DNA of 61,830 nt from Butyricicoccus pullicaecorum (GTDB taxonomy: Bacteria > Bacillota > Clostridia > Oscillospirales > Butyricicoccaceae). Of the stretch, positions 34,537-43,485 are shown piece after piece. Each line of letters opens with the position of its first letter. The stretch's first letter is position 1. The notes under the pieces are model-generated. The model was not told the DNA's origin. It did not search any database and saw only the letters and a list, made by a program, of their open reading frames with translations. The stretch is from NCBI GenBank assembly GCA_018366195.1, contig JAGZIN010000015.1, positions 1 through 61,830 of the forward strand, in the 5' to 3' direction. Both the position numbers and the translations under genes were made by a program.

Positions 34537-35731
34537 CTGATTTTCCTCCTCCTGTGAGCAAAAACACCGGATTGTTTGCCATCATCATGGTATAATCTGC
34601 CACCTTTTTGCCGCGTGCTGCACCAATCTGACAGACTTCTAAATTTGCATATCCCAGTTTTTTCATGCTGTCCAAGGCAATCGCCAGCGTTTCAACCGCA
34701 ATTGCACTGACACAGACCCGTACCTGTGGATTCTTCTCCTTGAGCCAAGTCAGGATTTGCGGCAGTTCTCCGCCGCTTCCCCCAATAAAGGCAGCGTCCG
34801 GAACGGGCAGTCCTGCAAAGGCTTCAGGCGCATGTCCCGCCACTGCAATCACATTAAATGCACCGAGCGCCTTGCGGTTCTGCGCAATCAGCTCCAGACC
34901 TGCGTCCTTCCTCTCGATTGCATATACAAGCCCACGCTCTGCATGTCTTGCAAGCTCAATCGCCACCGAACCCGTGCCAGCGCCAATATCATACACAATA
35001 TCCCGCGCTTGAATGTCCAGCAGATTGACTGCTGCCCAGCGTACCTCCTGTTTGGTCATCGGCACCTGCCCACGGGTAAACTGACTGTCCCGCAGACTTT
35101 GCCGGGCATCAACCGCCAAGTCATTACAAATCAGCAGCACAGCCAAATCTCCGGTTGCGTGCTGCGCGATACTTTCGGCATTGCCCTCCACAATTTTTTC
35201 CTGTGCACTGCCCAGATTCTCTCCCAGAATCACCCGAACAGCGGACAATCCAGCATCATGGAGCTGCTGGCAGATGCTTTGTGCGGTATGCTGTCCGCCC
35301 GTCAGGACAAAGACCTTTTTATGATAGCTGACTGCACCCAAAATATTTCCGGAACGTCCATGCAGGCTCAAAATGTAGGCATCATCATAGCGGATTCCAC
35401 ACTTCGCACATAAATACTGCATACTGCTCAGTCCCGCAAAAATCTGCACCGTTCCATACGGACGCAGGGCTTCCTGCAGTCGATTTGTCAGGCTGAAAAA
35501 ACCGGTATCGCCAGACATGACGAGCGCAACGGTTTGTGCACCGCAGGAAATGGCACGCTCTGCCATTTCGGACATTCCCACCGTTATGCTTTCACATACG
35601 CTGGACAGCCCTTTCGCAAGCCGTTCCGGTGCGAACACACAGTCTGCTTCACACAAAACCCTTTTTACCTGCTCAGTCAAGCCTTCCGGCATGCCCATAC
35701 CCGCACCTACAATCATAAACTGGCGTTCCAC
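34526..35731 (-). CDS. cbiET: Fused cobalt-precorrin C5-methyltransferase / C15-methyltransferase (decarboxylating)
   Basis: Fusion of CbiE (about 1-200, tetrapyrrole methylase fold, IVGAGMGMPEGLT, VMSGDTGFFSL) and CbiT (about 215-401, Rossmann methyltransferase, YDIGAGTGSVAIELAR). The same order occurs in CobL of the aerobic route; here it acts with CbiK/CbiD/CbiG in the anaerobic one. The GTG at 35731 has AAAGGAG 10 nt upstream and gives 401 aa; an in-frame ATG upstream lies inside hemL and has no ribosome binding site. Confidence 0.94.
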   Translation of the reverse strand: MERQFMIVGAGMGMPEGLTEQVKRVLCEADCVFAPERLAKGLSSVCESITVGMSEMAERAISCGAQTVALVMSGDTGFFSLTNRLQEALRPYGTVQIFAGLSSMQYLCAKCGIRYDDAYILSLHGRSGNILGAVSYHKKVFVLTGGQHTAQSICQQLHDAGLSAVRVILGENLGSAQEKIVEGNAESIAQHATGDLAVLLICNDLAVDARQSLRDSQFTRGQVPMTKQEVRWAAVNLLDIQARDIVYDIGAGTGSVAIELARHAERGLVYAIERKDAGLELIAQNRKALGAFNVIAVAGHAPEAFAGLPVPDAAFIGGSGGELPQILTWLKEKNPQVRVCVSAIAVETLAIALDSMKKLGYANLEVCQIGAARGKKVADYTMMMANNPVFLLTGGGKSDEA

Positions 35732-35747
35732 GTCTTTCAAACTCCTT

Positions 35748-37040
35748 TTATACACGTAATTCCTGCATAACCTGTTCTGCTGCCTGACAGAACGTCTCCA
35801 AATCCTCCTCGGTATGGCTGACATTGACAAAGGTTGCCTCATACTGAGAAGGTGCAAGGTAAAGATGGCGTGCCAGCATACCATGAAAATAAATGCGGAA
35901 CCTGTCCAAATCAGATTTTTGGGTATCGGCAAAGCACTCTACCGGTGTATCCGTAAAATACGGGCACAGCAGTGCACCACACTGGTTGACCTGTACCGCA
36001 ACGCCTGCCTCCTGTGCCGCATGGCGCAAGCCCTGTGCCATACGCTGCGCTTTGTGTTCAAGTTCGCTGTAATACTGTGGATTTGCCTGCAATATCTGAA
36101 GCTGTGTCAGTCCCGCTGCCATGGCAACCGGATTGCCAGACAGCGTACCTGCCTGATAAATCGGTCCTGTCGGTGCCACCTGTGACATGATTTCCCGCTT
36201 GCCAGCATACGCACCAACTGGCATACCGCCGCCAATGATTTTACCAAAGGTCACAAGGTCTGCACACACACCAAAGTATTCCTGCGCACCGCCGAGCGCC
36301 AAGCGGAATCCGGTAATGACCTCATCAAAAATGAGCAGGGCGCCATAGCGGTCACAGAGCGTGCGTAAGCCCTGTAAAAATCCAGACTTGGGCGCAATCA
36401 CACCCATGTTGGCGGCAACCGGCTCCACAATCACGGCGGCAACCGCCTGTGGATTGGCTTCCATCAGCGCTTCCACCGACTCCAAATCGTTATACTGCGC
36501 CGTCAGGGTATCCGCTGCCACCGCCTGCGGTACGCCCTTCGAATCCGGCGCACCGCCTGTCAGGGCACCTGAACCTGCCTTTACCAGCATGGCATCACTA
36601 TGCCCATGGTAACAGCCCGCAAACTTGATAATCTTTGTGCGTCCGGTCACGCCTCGCGCAACACGTACCGCGCTCATCACGGCTTCCGTGCCTGAATTGA
36701 CCATACGCACCATATCAATGTTGGGTACCATATCCACAAGCAATTCTGCAACATCGACTTCAATCGGTGTAGGTGCACCAAAGGACAGCCCGTTTTCCAT
36801 CGTGGTCTGCACTGCTTTCAGCACACGCGGGTCGCTGTGTCCCAAAATGAGCGGACCCCATGAGCCGATGAAATCAATATATTCGTTTCCGTCTGCGTCC
36901 CACACATGACTGCCTGCACCGCGCACCAAAAACGGCGGTGTCCCTCCAACCGAACGATAGGCACGCACGGGTGAATTGACCCCTCCCGGAAGAACCTTCT
37001 GCGCACGTTCCAAGAGCGCTTGTGAGCGTTCACGATTCAT
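35748..37040 (-). CDS. hemL: Glutamate-1-semialdehyde 2,1-aminomutase
   Basis: PLP enzyme converting glutamate-1-semialdehyde to 5-aminolevulinate. 430 aa with GGVNSPVRAYRSV at the N-terminus, the VNSGTEAVMSAVR motif, LIFDEVITGFR and the PLP lysine in TFGKIIGGGMPVG. The ATG overlaps the hemB stop (TAATG). With hemA it forms the C5 route to tetrapyrroles, here inside a B12-controlled operon. Confidence 0.97.
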   Translation of the reverse strand: MNRERSQALLERAQKVLPGGVNSPVRAYRSVGGTPPFLVRGAGSHVWDADGNEYIDFIGSWGPLILGHSDPRVLKAVQTTMENGLSFGAPTPIEVDVAELLVDMVPNIDMVRMVNSGTEAVMSAVRVARGVTGRTKIIKFAGCYHGHSDAMLVKAGSGALTGGAPDSKGVPQAVAADTLTAQYNDLESVEALMEANPQAVAAVIVEPVAANMGVIAPKSGFLQGLRTLCDRYGALLIFDEVITGFRLALGGAQEYFGVCADLVTFGKIIGGGMPVGAYAGKREIMSQVAPTGPIYQAGTLSGNPVAMAAGLTQLQILQANPQYYSELEHKAQRMAQGLRHAAQEAGVAVQVNQCGALLCPYFTDTPVECFADTQKSDLDRFRIYFHGMLARHLYLAPSQYEATFVNVSHTEEDLETFCQAAEQVMQELRV

Positions 37041-38026
37041 TATCCAATCTCTCCTTTTCGAATGGCATCTGCAAGCTCGCAGGCATAATAGGTAATGAGA
37101 ATATCCGCACCGGCACGAAAGATGCTGACTGCCGATTCACACATCACACCATGCTCATCAATCAGCCCGGCTGCCGCAGCAGCCTTTGTCATGGCATACT
37201 CTCCACTCACTGCATAGGCGGCTACGGGCAAGTCAAATTGTCTGCGTGCTTCATGAATGAGGTCAAGATAGCTGAGTGCCGGCTTAATCATCAGAATATC
37301 CGCACCCTCCTGCACGTCCAGTGCACATTCCCGCATGGCTTCCCTTGCATTGTGCGGGTCCATCTGATACGAACGGCGGTCACCGAACGACGGTGCCGAC
37401 CCTGCTGCATCTCGAAATGGCCCATAAAAATAGGAGGCATATTTGGCAGCATAGGACATGATTGGCACATTCTGAAATCCGTTTTCATCGAGTATCTGCC
37501 GAATCCGCGCAATGCGTCCGTCCATCATATCACTCGGCGCAACCATATCCGCTCCCGCCTTTGCATGACTGAGCGCTGTCTTGGCAAGCACCTCCAGCGT
37601 TTGATCGTTATCCACATCATGTCCGCACAGAATCCCGCAATGTCCATGCGAGGTATACTCACACATACAGACATCTGTAATCACATAAAAATCAGGTGCC
37701 AGCTCCTTGATTTTGCGAATTCCCTGCTGTACAATGCCGTCCTCCTTCCACGCTCCGGAACCGCAAGCGTCCTTTTCCTCCGGCAGTCCAAACAGAATGA
37801 CACGGGAAACCCCATGCTGCTTTGCGCGGTCTACCATGCGAAACAGCTGGTCGGGACTATAATGATACTGTCCCGGCAAAGACGGAATCTCCGCATAGAT
37901 TCCGGTTCCCTCACATACAAAAATCGGCCAAATCAGACTGTCCGGCGAAATGCGCGTCTCCCGCACCATGCGGCGCAGGGTGTCCGATGTGCGCAGACGG
38001 CGCGGACGAATCGTTTTATCAAACAT
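37040..38026 (-). CDS. hemB: Delta-aminolevulinic acid dehydratase (porphobilinogen synthase)
   Basis: Condenses two 5-aminolevulinates to porphobilinogen. 328 aa; zinc-binding cysteines in VITDVCMCEYTSHGHCG and the two active-site lysines in MSYAAKYASYFYGPF and LMIKPALSYLD. The ATG at 38026 begins MFDKTIRPRRLR, the usual family start; a codon 9 residues upstream lies inside the cobA-hemD gene. It ends on the hemL start. Confidence 0.97.
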   Translation of the reverse strand: MFDKTIRPRRLRTSDTLRRMVRETRISPDSLIWPIFVCEGTGIYAEIPSLPGQYHYSPDQLFRMVDRAKQHGVSRVILFGLPEEKDACGSGAWKEDGIVQQGIRKIKELAPDFYVITDVCMCEYTSHGHCGILCGHDVDNDQTLEVLAKTALSHAKAGADMVAPSDMMDGRIARIRQILDENGFQNVPIMSYAAKYASYFYGPFRDAAGSAPSFGDRRSYQMDPHNAREAMRECALDVQEGADILMIKPALSYLDLIHEARRQFDLPVAAYAVSGEYAMTKAAAAAGLIDEHGVMCESAVSIFRAGADILITYYACELADAIRKGEIG

Positions 38027-39509
38027 GTTCTGCCTCCTCCAGCAAACAATCAATCATGCTGTCAATCGTTGCTTTTTTCGCAACCTTTACTTTCATTCCA
38101 TAGGCACTTGCCTGCGCTGCGGTCTGCTCTCCAATGCAAAGCGCAGTCAATCCTGTATACGTCGGTGCGCCAACTGCCTGCACAAAGCCTTGCACCGTTG
38201 ATGCACTGGTAAAGGTTACTGCGTCCAAGGTGCCTGCTGTCAGCTCCTGCTGCAGCAGCGCTGCACAGTCGGTACGATACCGTGTTTCATAGGTCGGGAT
38301 ATCGGCAAAGGGAATATCTGCTTCCCGCAAGCTGCGTGTCAGCTCCGGTGTGCCCTGCGCTGCACGCAGAATGAGTACTTTTTCTCCGGACTGCACGGTT
38401 TGGGTCAGCAGCTGTGCCAGATGCGCCCCATCATATACCTCCGGCATCAGGTCTGCCTGAATCCCGTATTGTGCGAGCGCCTTTGCAGTGCCAGCGCCAA
38501 TCACAGCAAAACGCATACCATAGAAGGCGCGTAGGTCTGTTCCTGCCTGCGTCAGTGCGTGCACCATGGCAGAAACCCCCGCCGGACTGGTCAGCACCAC
38601 CCAGTCCCACGCTTCAGACAGGGTATATCGAAGGAGCGCACTGTTTTCCAGCGGCACGGTTTCGATGCAGGGACATTCCAGAACATTGGCGCCAAGCCTG
38701 CGCAGCTTGCCGGACAGAGTTCCCATACGCTCGCGCGGTCTGGTCACTGCAATGGTCTTGCCATGCAGCGGCAGAGATGTGAACCAGTCCAGAGCGGTGC
38801 TCAGTGTGCACACTTTGCCCACAACAATCAGCGCCGGACTTTGAAGCCCTGCTGCCTGTACCTTGTCTTGCAGCGTTGCAATCTCTGCAATCACCTTTTT
38901 CTGGCTGCCGCGTGCACCATTGGAAATCACAGCCGCCGGCATATCCGGCTCCATGCCTGCTGCCAGCAAACCCTGCATGATTTGCGGCAACGCAGTAAGC
39001 CCCATCAGGAACACCAAGGTTCCCCGGGTGCGCACCAATGCAGAAAAATCAATCTCCAACGCCTTGCCTGCACGCGCATGACCCGTGATGATATGCACCG
39101 AGGAGCAATAATCTCGATGCGTTACCGGAATCCCCGCATACGCAGGAACTGCCAGCGCCGAAGTCACACCGGGTACGACTTCAAACGGAATCCCATGCTC
39201 CAAGAGATACTCACATTCTTCGCCTCCGCGTCCAAACAAATAACAGTCTCCGCCCTTGAGACGCACCACTTGCTTTCCCGTTTGCGCAAGCTCGACCAAG
39301 ATTTCATTGATTCGTTCCTGCGGAACACGATGATGGCAATTTTCCTTGCCCACATCAACCCGCTCGGCATCTGGCGGAATCAAATCCAAAATATCCGCAC
39401 TGACCAGCCGGTCATATACCACCACCTCAGCCTGCTGCAACACCTCAGCCCCTCGCAAGGTGAGTAAATCACGCCCGCCCGGGCCTGCACCAACCAGTGT
39501 TACCTTCAT
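38019..39509 (-). CDS. cobA-hemD: Fused uroporphyrinogen-III C-methyltransferase / uroporphyrinogen-III synthase
   Basis: Two activities in one 496-aa chain. Residues 1-245: SUMT (VTLVGAGPGGRDLLTLRG, VVRLKGGDCYLFGRGGEE, GVTSALAVPAYAGIP), making precorrin-2 from uroporphyrinogen III. Residues about 250-496: uroporphyrinogen-III synthase (TIAVTRPRERMG, VVLTSPAGVSA, VTFTSASTVQGF). The fusion is common in Firmicutes and feeds corrin synthesis directly. ATG at 39509 has GAGGTG 9 nt upstream, 4 nt after hemC; a GTG at 39521 overlaps that site. Confidence 0.95.
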   Translation of the reverse strand: MKVTLVGAGPGGRDLLTLRGAEVLQQAEVVVYDRLVSADILDLIPPDAERVDVGKENCHHRVPQERINEILVELAQTGKQVVRLKGGDCYLFGRGGEECEYLLEHGIPFEVVPGVTSALAVPAYAGIPVTHRDYCSSVHIITGHARAGKALEIDFSALVRTRGTLVFLMGLTALPQIMQGLLAAGMEPDMPAAVISNGARGSQKKVIAEIATLQDKVQAAGLQSPALIVVGKVCTLSTALDWFTSLPLHGKTIAVTRPRERMGTLSGKLRRLGANVLECPCIETVPLENSALLRYTLSEAWDWVVLTSPAGVSAMVHALTQAGTDLRAFYGMRFAVIGAGTAKALAQYGIQADLMPEVYDGAHLAQLLTQTVQSGEKVLILRAAQGTPELTRSLREADIPFADIPTYETRYRTDCAALLQQELTAGTLDAVTFTSASTVQGFVQAVGAPTYTGLTALCIGEQTAAQASAYGMKVKVAKKATIDSMIDCLLEEAEHV

Positions 39510-39513
39510 CTTT

Positions 39514-40377
39514 TCATTCACCTCGTCTCAGTCGCTCTGCCAAATCCTGTCCCAGCTGCTCTGCCTGTGTACGTGCTCCGGTGCAATCACCAAACCGGAC
39601 AATGGTTTGTTCTGGATTGACATACATACCGCGCAGCTTGAGCGTGCTTCCCGTTACCTCTGCATAAGCGGCAACCGGTGAGGTACAGCCGCCGTCCAAG
39701 GTACGGACAAAGCTGCGCTCCGCCAGCGCACAGTCTCGTGCATCAGCGTCTGCAAACTGTTCCAGACAATGCACATCTGCGTCTGCTCTGCCCTGTACTG
39801 CAACGATTCCCTGACCGGCTGCCGGAAGCATTTCCTCTACGGAAAAGTATCTGGCAATCCGGTGGGTCAGTCCCAACCGCACAAGTCCTGCACTGGCAAG
39901 CACCAACGCCCCATACTGCCCCTCGTCCAGCTTGCGCAGACGGGTTTGAATGTTTCCACGTATCGGTTCGATGACAGCCTCCGGAAATTGCTTTTCCAGC
40001 TGTACTTTTCTTCTGGCACTGGCGCAGCCGATTGGCCTTGTCAGGTCAAGCGCTTGCAGTCCCTCTGCCAGTACCAGAGCATCTCTTGGGTCCTCGCGTT
40101 TGGAGTAGGCAACGATTGGCAGTCCTTCGGGCTGCTCCATCGGCATATCCTTCAGACTGTGTACGGTAAAATCCACTTCTTTGGCAGCCAGCGCCCGGTC
40201 CAATTCTTTCACAAACAATCCCTTGCCGCCAATCTGCTCCAATGTTCGATCCAAAATCAAGTCCCCCGTTGTTTTCATCGTGATGAGTTCACAGGGCTCC
40301 TTCATGGTATCCAGCACAAGCCTTGCCTGAATGACAGCCAGCTTACTGTCACGGCTGCCAAATCGAATTGTTTTCAT
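39514..40377 (-). CDS. hemC: Porphobilinogen deaminase (hydroxymethylbilane synthase)
   Basis: Polymerises four porphobilinogen units to hydroxymethylbilane. 287 aa, with IRFGSRDSKLAVIQA at the start, FTVHSLKDMPMEQPEG, and the cysteine that holds the dipyrromethane cofactor in LDGGCTSPVAAYAE. Slightly shorter at the C-terminus than the E. coli enzyme (313 aa). ATGA overlap with the cbiJ fusion gene. Confidence 0.96.
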   Translation of the reverse strand: MKTIRFGSRDSKLAVIQARLVLDTMKEPCELITMKTTGDLILDRTLEQIGGKGLFVKELDRALAAKEVDFTVHSLKDMPMEQPEGLPIVAYSKREDPRDALVLAEGLQALDLTRPIGCASARRKVQLEKQFPEAVIEPIRGNIQTRLRKLDEGQYGALVLASAGLVRLGLTHRIARYFSVEEMLPAAGQGIVAVQGRADADVHCLEQFADADARDCALAERSFVRTLDGGCTSPVAAYAEVTGSTLKLRGMYVNPEQTIVRFGDCTGARTQAEQLGQDLAERLRRGE

Positions 40378-41570
40378 TGTGTATCCATCATCTCCCGAAT
40401 CTTTTTTGCCGTCTGTGAAACGGCATGATGGTCAGAGCCATCGGATACCAAACCGACGGTCACCTGACTGCCAAAGCAGACAGCCGGAAAATAGAAGGTG
40501 CTCTCTGCCGCGCAGTCTGCCACGCTGACCGGAATCTTCCGCTTGCGGCACGCTTCAAAAACCGCGTGATTGACTGCACGGTTATTGGTCGCAGCAATCA
40601 CCAGAAAGGCGTCCGCAATGTCGTCCTCTGCAAAGGTTTTTTCTTGCCAGTGAATGGCAGACCGGTCAATCTGCTGTGCACAGTCCGGAGATACCACATG
40701 AATCTGTGCACCGAACCGTTCCAACACAGAAATCCGACGGGCAGCAATGCTGCCAGCACCAATCACCACAACCTTTTTGCCCGCCAAAGAGACAAATAGC
40801 GGAAAACGCGGTGCATCGGTACGGGCGATTTCGAGCCGTGCCGCCAGATAGGATTTCATTTCTTCCAGCGAACGCCCTGTTTCCGTGAGCGGACGTGCAA
40901 TCATCAAAACAGTTGCACCGACCTCCTTTGCGGCAGAAAGCTTTTCGGCAAAGCCGCCGCTTTTTCCGGTGTCCTTTGTGACCAAAATCTGTGCTCCGGT
41001 TTTCTTCAGCAGTGCAACATTCATTTCATGCGAAAAGGGACCTTGCATTGCCAGAATCGACGCACCAGAAAAACCCAGTGCCGTACATTTTGCGAGTACC
41101 TCGGCGGTCGGCAGCACACGTGGAAACAGTCGTTCGGCGTATTGGGGAATCTTGGTATAAAAATCCAGCTCCTTACTGCCCGTCGTAAGCAGCACTTTTC
41201 CCGAATGTTCACACAGCCACTGAACAGCCGCTTGGGTATCAGCTACCGTAACCACAGAATCTGCTGCCTGTGCCGGACGCAAAAGACGCTGATATTCTGC
41301 CCCTGCCTGTGCGCATGCCTCCCGAATATTCTGGGTCACCACACTTGCATAAGGGTGCGTTGCATCAATCACCAGCGCCCCCACAGACAGATGTTCTGTC
41401 ATTTCCGGAACGGTCAGACGTCCGGTATGCACAATAATCCCCGCAAGCGGTTCCATAACCGCCTCGCCGTAATCGGTTGCCACAAAGACCTCTGCCGGCA
41501 CCCGATGCGCAGACAAAAAGCGGCACAGCTGCTTTCCCTCGGTCGTACCCGAAAAAATCAAAATTCTCAT
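40374..41570 (-). CDS. cbiJ: Fused precorrin-6A reductase / precorrin-2 dehydrogenase
   Basis: 398-aa fusion. The N-terminal part (about 1-248) is CbiJ/CobK: ILIFSGTTEGKQLC, VIDATHPYASVVTQNI and ILVTKDTGKSGGF, reducing cobalt-precorrin-6A with NAD(P)H. The C-terminal part (about 250-398) is the SirC/CysG-N/Met8p NAD-binding domain: LAGKKVVVIGAGSIAARR and SVADCAAESTFYFPA, oxidising precorrin-2 to sirohydrochlorin, the CbiK substrate. Thus one chain covers an early and a middle step of the route. ATGA-type overlaps on both sides. Confidence 0.92.
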   Translation of the reverse strand: MRILIFSGTTEGKQLCRFLSAHRVPAEVFVATDYGEAVMEPLAGIIVHTGRLTVPEMTEHLSVGALVIDATHPYASVVTQNIREACAQAGAEYQRLLRPAQAADSVVTVADTQAAVQWLCEHSGKVLLTTGSKELDFYTKIPQYAERLFPRVLPTAEVLAKCTALGFSGASILAMQGPFSHEMNVALLKKTGAQILVTKDTGKSGGFAEKLSAAKEVGATVLMIARPLTETGRSLEEMKSYLAARLEIARTDAPRFPLFVSLAGKKVVVIGAGSIAARRISVLERFGAQIHVVSPDCAQQIDRSAIHWQEKTFAEDDIADAFLVIAATNNRAVNHAVFEACRKRKIPVSVADCAAESTFYFPAVCFGSQVTVGLVSDGSDHHAVSQTAKKIREMMDTQ

Positions 41571-42295
41571 ACGCCGCGATAACCACGCGGCGTCACAAGC
41601 CGTCCTGCAATCACCTGTGTCATGGAATTTCCAACAAATACGGTCGTCAGCATATCTACGTTGGTGTCACGCAGCGCGCCAAGAGTCAGAAGCTCAAACT
41701 GCTCGCCCTCGCGCCCAATATTGCGCACCAATCCGCAAGGCGTTTGCGGGTCACGCTCCTTGAGCAGGATATCACACGCCTTTTGCAGATGGTCGGTACG
41801 CTTTTTGCTCGCCGGATTGTATAAGCACAGACAGAAATCACCCTGCGCAGCGGCATGTAAGCGTTTTTCAATGGTTTCCCATGGAGTCAGCAAATTGCTG
41901 AGGCTGACCACTGCAAAATCATTGGTGAGCGGTGCACCCAGAACAGCGCCGCCTGAGCAGGCTGCTGTAATCCCCGGAATGACCTCGATTTCGATTTCCG
42001 GATAGTCCTGACACACCTCAAACATCAGTCCTGCCATGCCGTAAACACCCGCATCTCCACTGGAGACAACCGCAACCGTGTGACCGGACAGCGCAGCATC
42101 ACGTGCTGCTGTGCAGCGGTCTACCTCGCGGGTCATGCCGGTCTGGATACGCTCTTTTCCTTCCAGCAGTCCTGCAATCAACTCGAGATACAAGCCATAG
42201 CCTGCCACACAGTCACAGCCTTCCAAGGCACGCACGGCGCGCAGAGTCATCTGCTCCTCTCCGCCCGGACCAATTCCAATTACATATAGTTTCAT
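41567..42295 (-). CDS. cbiH: Cobalt-precorrin-3 C17-methyltransferase
   Basis: Tetrapyrrole methylase (242 aa) that methylates C-17 and contracts the ring. Conserved segments: YVIGIGPGGEEQMTLRA, VVSSGDAGVYGMAGLM, PGITAACSGGAVLGAPL, then CLYNPASKKR. CobJ of the aerobic route is the same family; the context (CbiK, CbiD, CbiG) marks the anaerobic route. Overlaps of 4 nt with both neighbours. Confidence 0.95.
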   Translation of the reverse strand: MKLYVIGIGPGGEEQMTLRAVRALEGCDCVAGYGLYLELIAGLLEGKERIQTGMTREVDRCTAARDAALSGHTVAVVSSGDAGVYGMAGLMFEVCQDYPEIEIEVIPGITAACSGGAVLGAPLTNDFAVVSLSNLLTPWETIEKRLHAAAQGDFCLCLYNPASKKRTDHLQKACDILLKERDPQTPCGLVRNIGREGEQFELLTLGALRDTNVDMLTTVFVGNSMTQVIAGRLVTPRGYRGV

Positions 42296-43485
42296 TTTAC
42301 GGTTCCTTTCTGCATCTTGTCCAGACAGTTCTGCATCTGTACCGCTGTCAGACCGTCCTTCATGCCGCCAATGAGCATATCTACTGTTTTGTGAACTGCC
42401 AGCTCAATCAGTTCATCGACATCATTTTCTGTATACAGTGCCGAAAAAGAGCGGTCATGCCGCACACGAACCAGCGCAGTGTCCTTCATCTGTGCAATGA
42501 GCGGCAGGGCCTTTCGATATTCATGCCATGCATAAAACTCCGCCTTTTCCTCGTCTAAAATCGCGTGTGCCTGCGCACGTTCTTGGGCGTTTTCATCATC
42601 TAACGTCCCCAAATCATCTAAATCCAGCAGGCGAACACCCATGCCGTCCATCGCTTCAATATCCCGCGGCATTGCAAGGTCTACCAAAAGCGCCGGCGGC
42701 TGTGCCAGACCCGCAATCTGCGCTCTGCACAGCGTATAATGCGGGCTGGTGGTCGCACTGATGACCAAATCCGCACCATCTATGATTTTGCATCGCTCCT
42801 CATAGGGGTAGGTCGCACAGCCCGCTGGTACAACCGTTTGTCCATGCCGGTAGGTGCGCAGCGTAACCGTCACCTGACAGCCTGCTTCATAAAGCAGGGC
42901 AGCTGCCAGCCGTCCCATCTCTCCGTTTCCAATCACAACGGCACGTTTTCCGCGCAGCGTCCCCAGAATTTCCTGTGCCAGTGTCACACCGCGATGTGCT
43001 GCCGAAGCAGGTACGCCAACCAATCGGGTTTCTGTTTTGACACGTTTGCTGCCGGTCACCGCATAACGAAACAGCGTATCCAGCACACTGTCCGCACAGT
43101 GCAGTCTTCTTGCAAGTGCAATGGCATCTCGAACCTGTGAAACAATCTGGTCATCTCCAAAAATTTGGGACTGCATACCAGCAGCCACTTCAAAAAGGTG
43201 TGAAATGGCATCATCTTCCCACCGCACGCTTGCAATCTGCTGATATGCGGTCAAGGATACCCCCGCGGCTCTTGTCAAAAGCGCAAGCGGATTGATCGTT
43301 TGATTTGTCGTGTGTAAATATAGTTCGGTACGGTTACAGGTTGCAATCAGCACACAGCCCAAAACACCCGCGCTCTCTCGAATCCGAGGCAGCAGCTGTT
43401 CTACCTGTCCTGCTACAAAAGAAACCGGCTCCCGCTCGGCAAGACTTGCTCGATGAAAATCAATGCCTGCCATACAGATATTCAA
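42292..43485 (-). CDS. hemA: Glutamyl-tRNA reductase
   Basis: Reduces glutamyl-tRNA to glutamate-1-semialdehyde, the first tetrapyrrole step. 397 aa; active-site cysteine in IATCNRTELY, then VIGNGEMGRLAA (NADPH domain) and a C-terminal helical dimer domain. The TTG at 43485 is chosen: GGAGG lies 7 nt upstream, it overlaps the cbiG stop as TTGA, and MNICMAGIDFHRAS fits family N-termini. An ATG 12 nt further in is too far from the site. As part of the B12 operon, its expression is under the riboswitch. Confidence 0.94.
   Translation of the reverse strand: MNICMAGIDFHRASLAEREPVSFVAGQVEQLLPRIRESAGVLGCVLIATCNRTELYLHTTNQTINPLALLTRAAGVSLTAYQQIASVRWEDDAISHLFEVAAGMQSQIFGDDQIVSQVRDAIALARRLHCADSVLDTLFRYAVTGSKRVKTETRLVGVPASAAHRGVTLAQEILGTLRGKRAVVIGNGEMGRLAAALLYEAGCQVTVTLRTYRHGQTVVPAGCATYPYEERCKIIDGADLVISATTSPHYTLCRAQIAGLAQPPALLVDLAMPRDIEAMDGMGVRLLDLDDLGTLDDENAQERAQAHAILDEEKAEFYAWHEYRKALPLIAQMKDTALVRVRHDRSFSALYTENDVDELIELAVHKTVDMLIGGMKDGLTAVQMQNCLDKMQKGTVK

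Noticed and set aside
37022..38212. 396-codon open frame antisense to hemB
   Set aside because: Same reasons: opposite strand of hemB and the end of cobA-hemD, no promoter or binding site, no recognisable domain.
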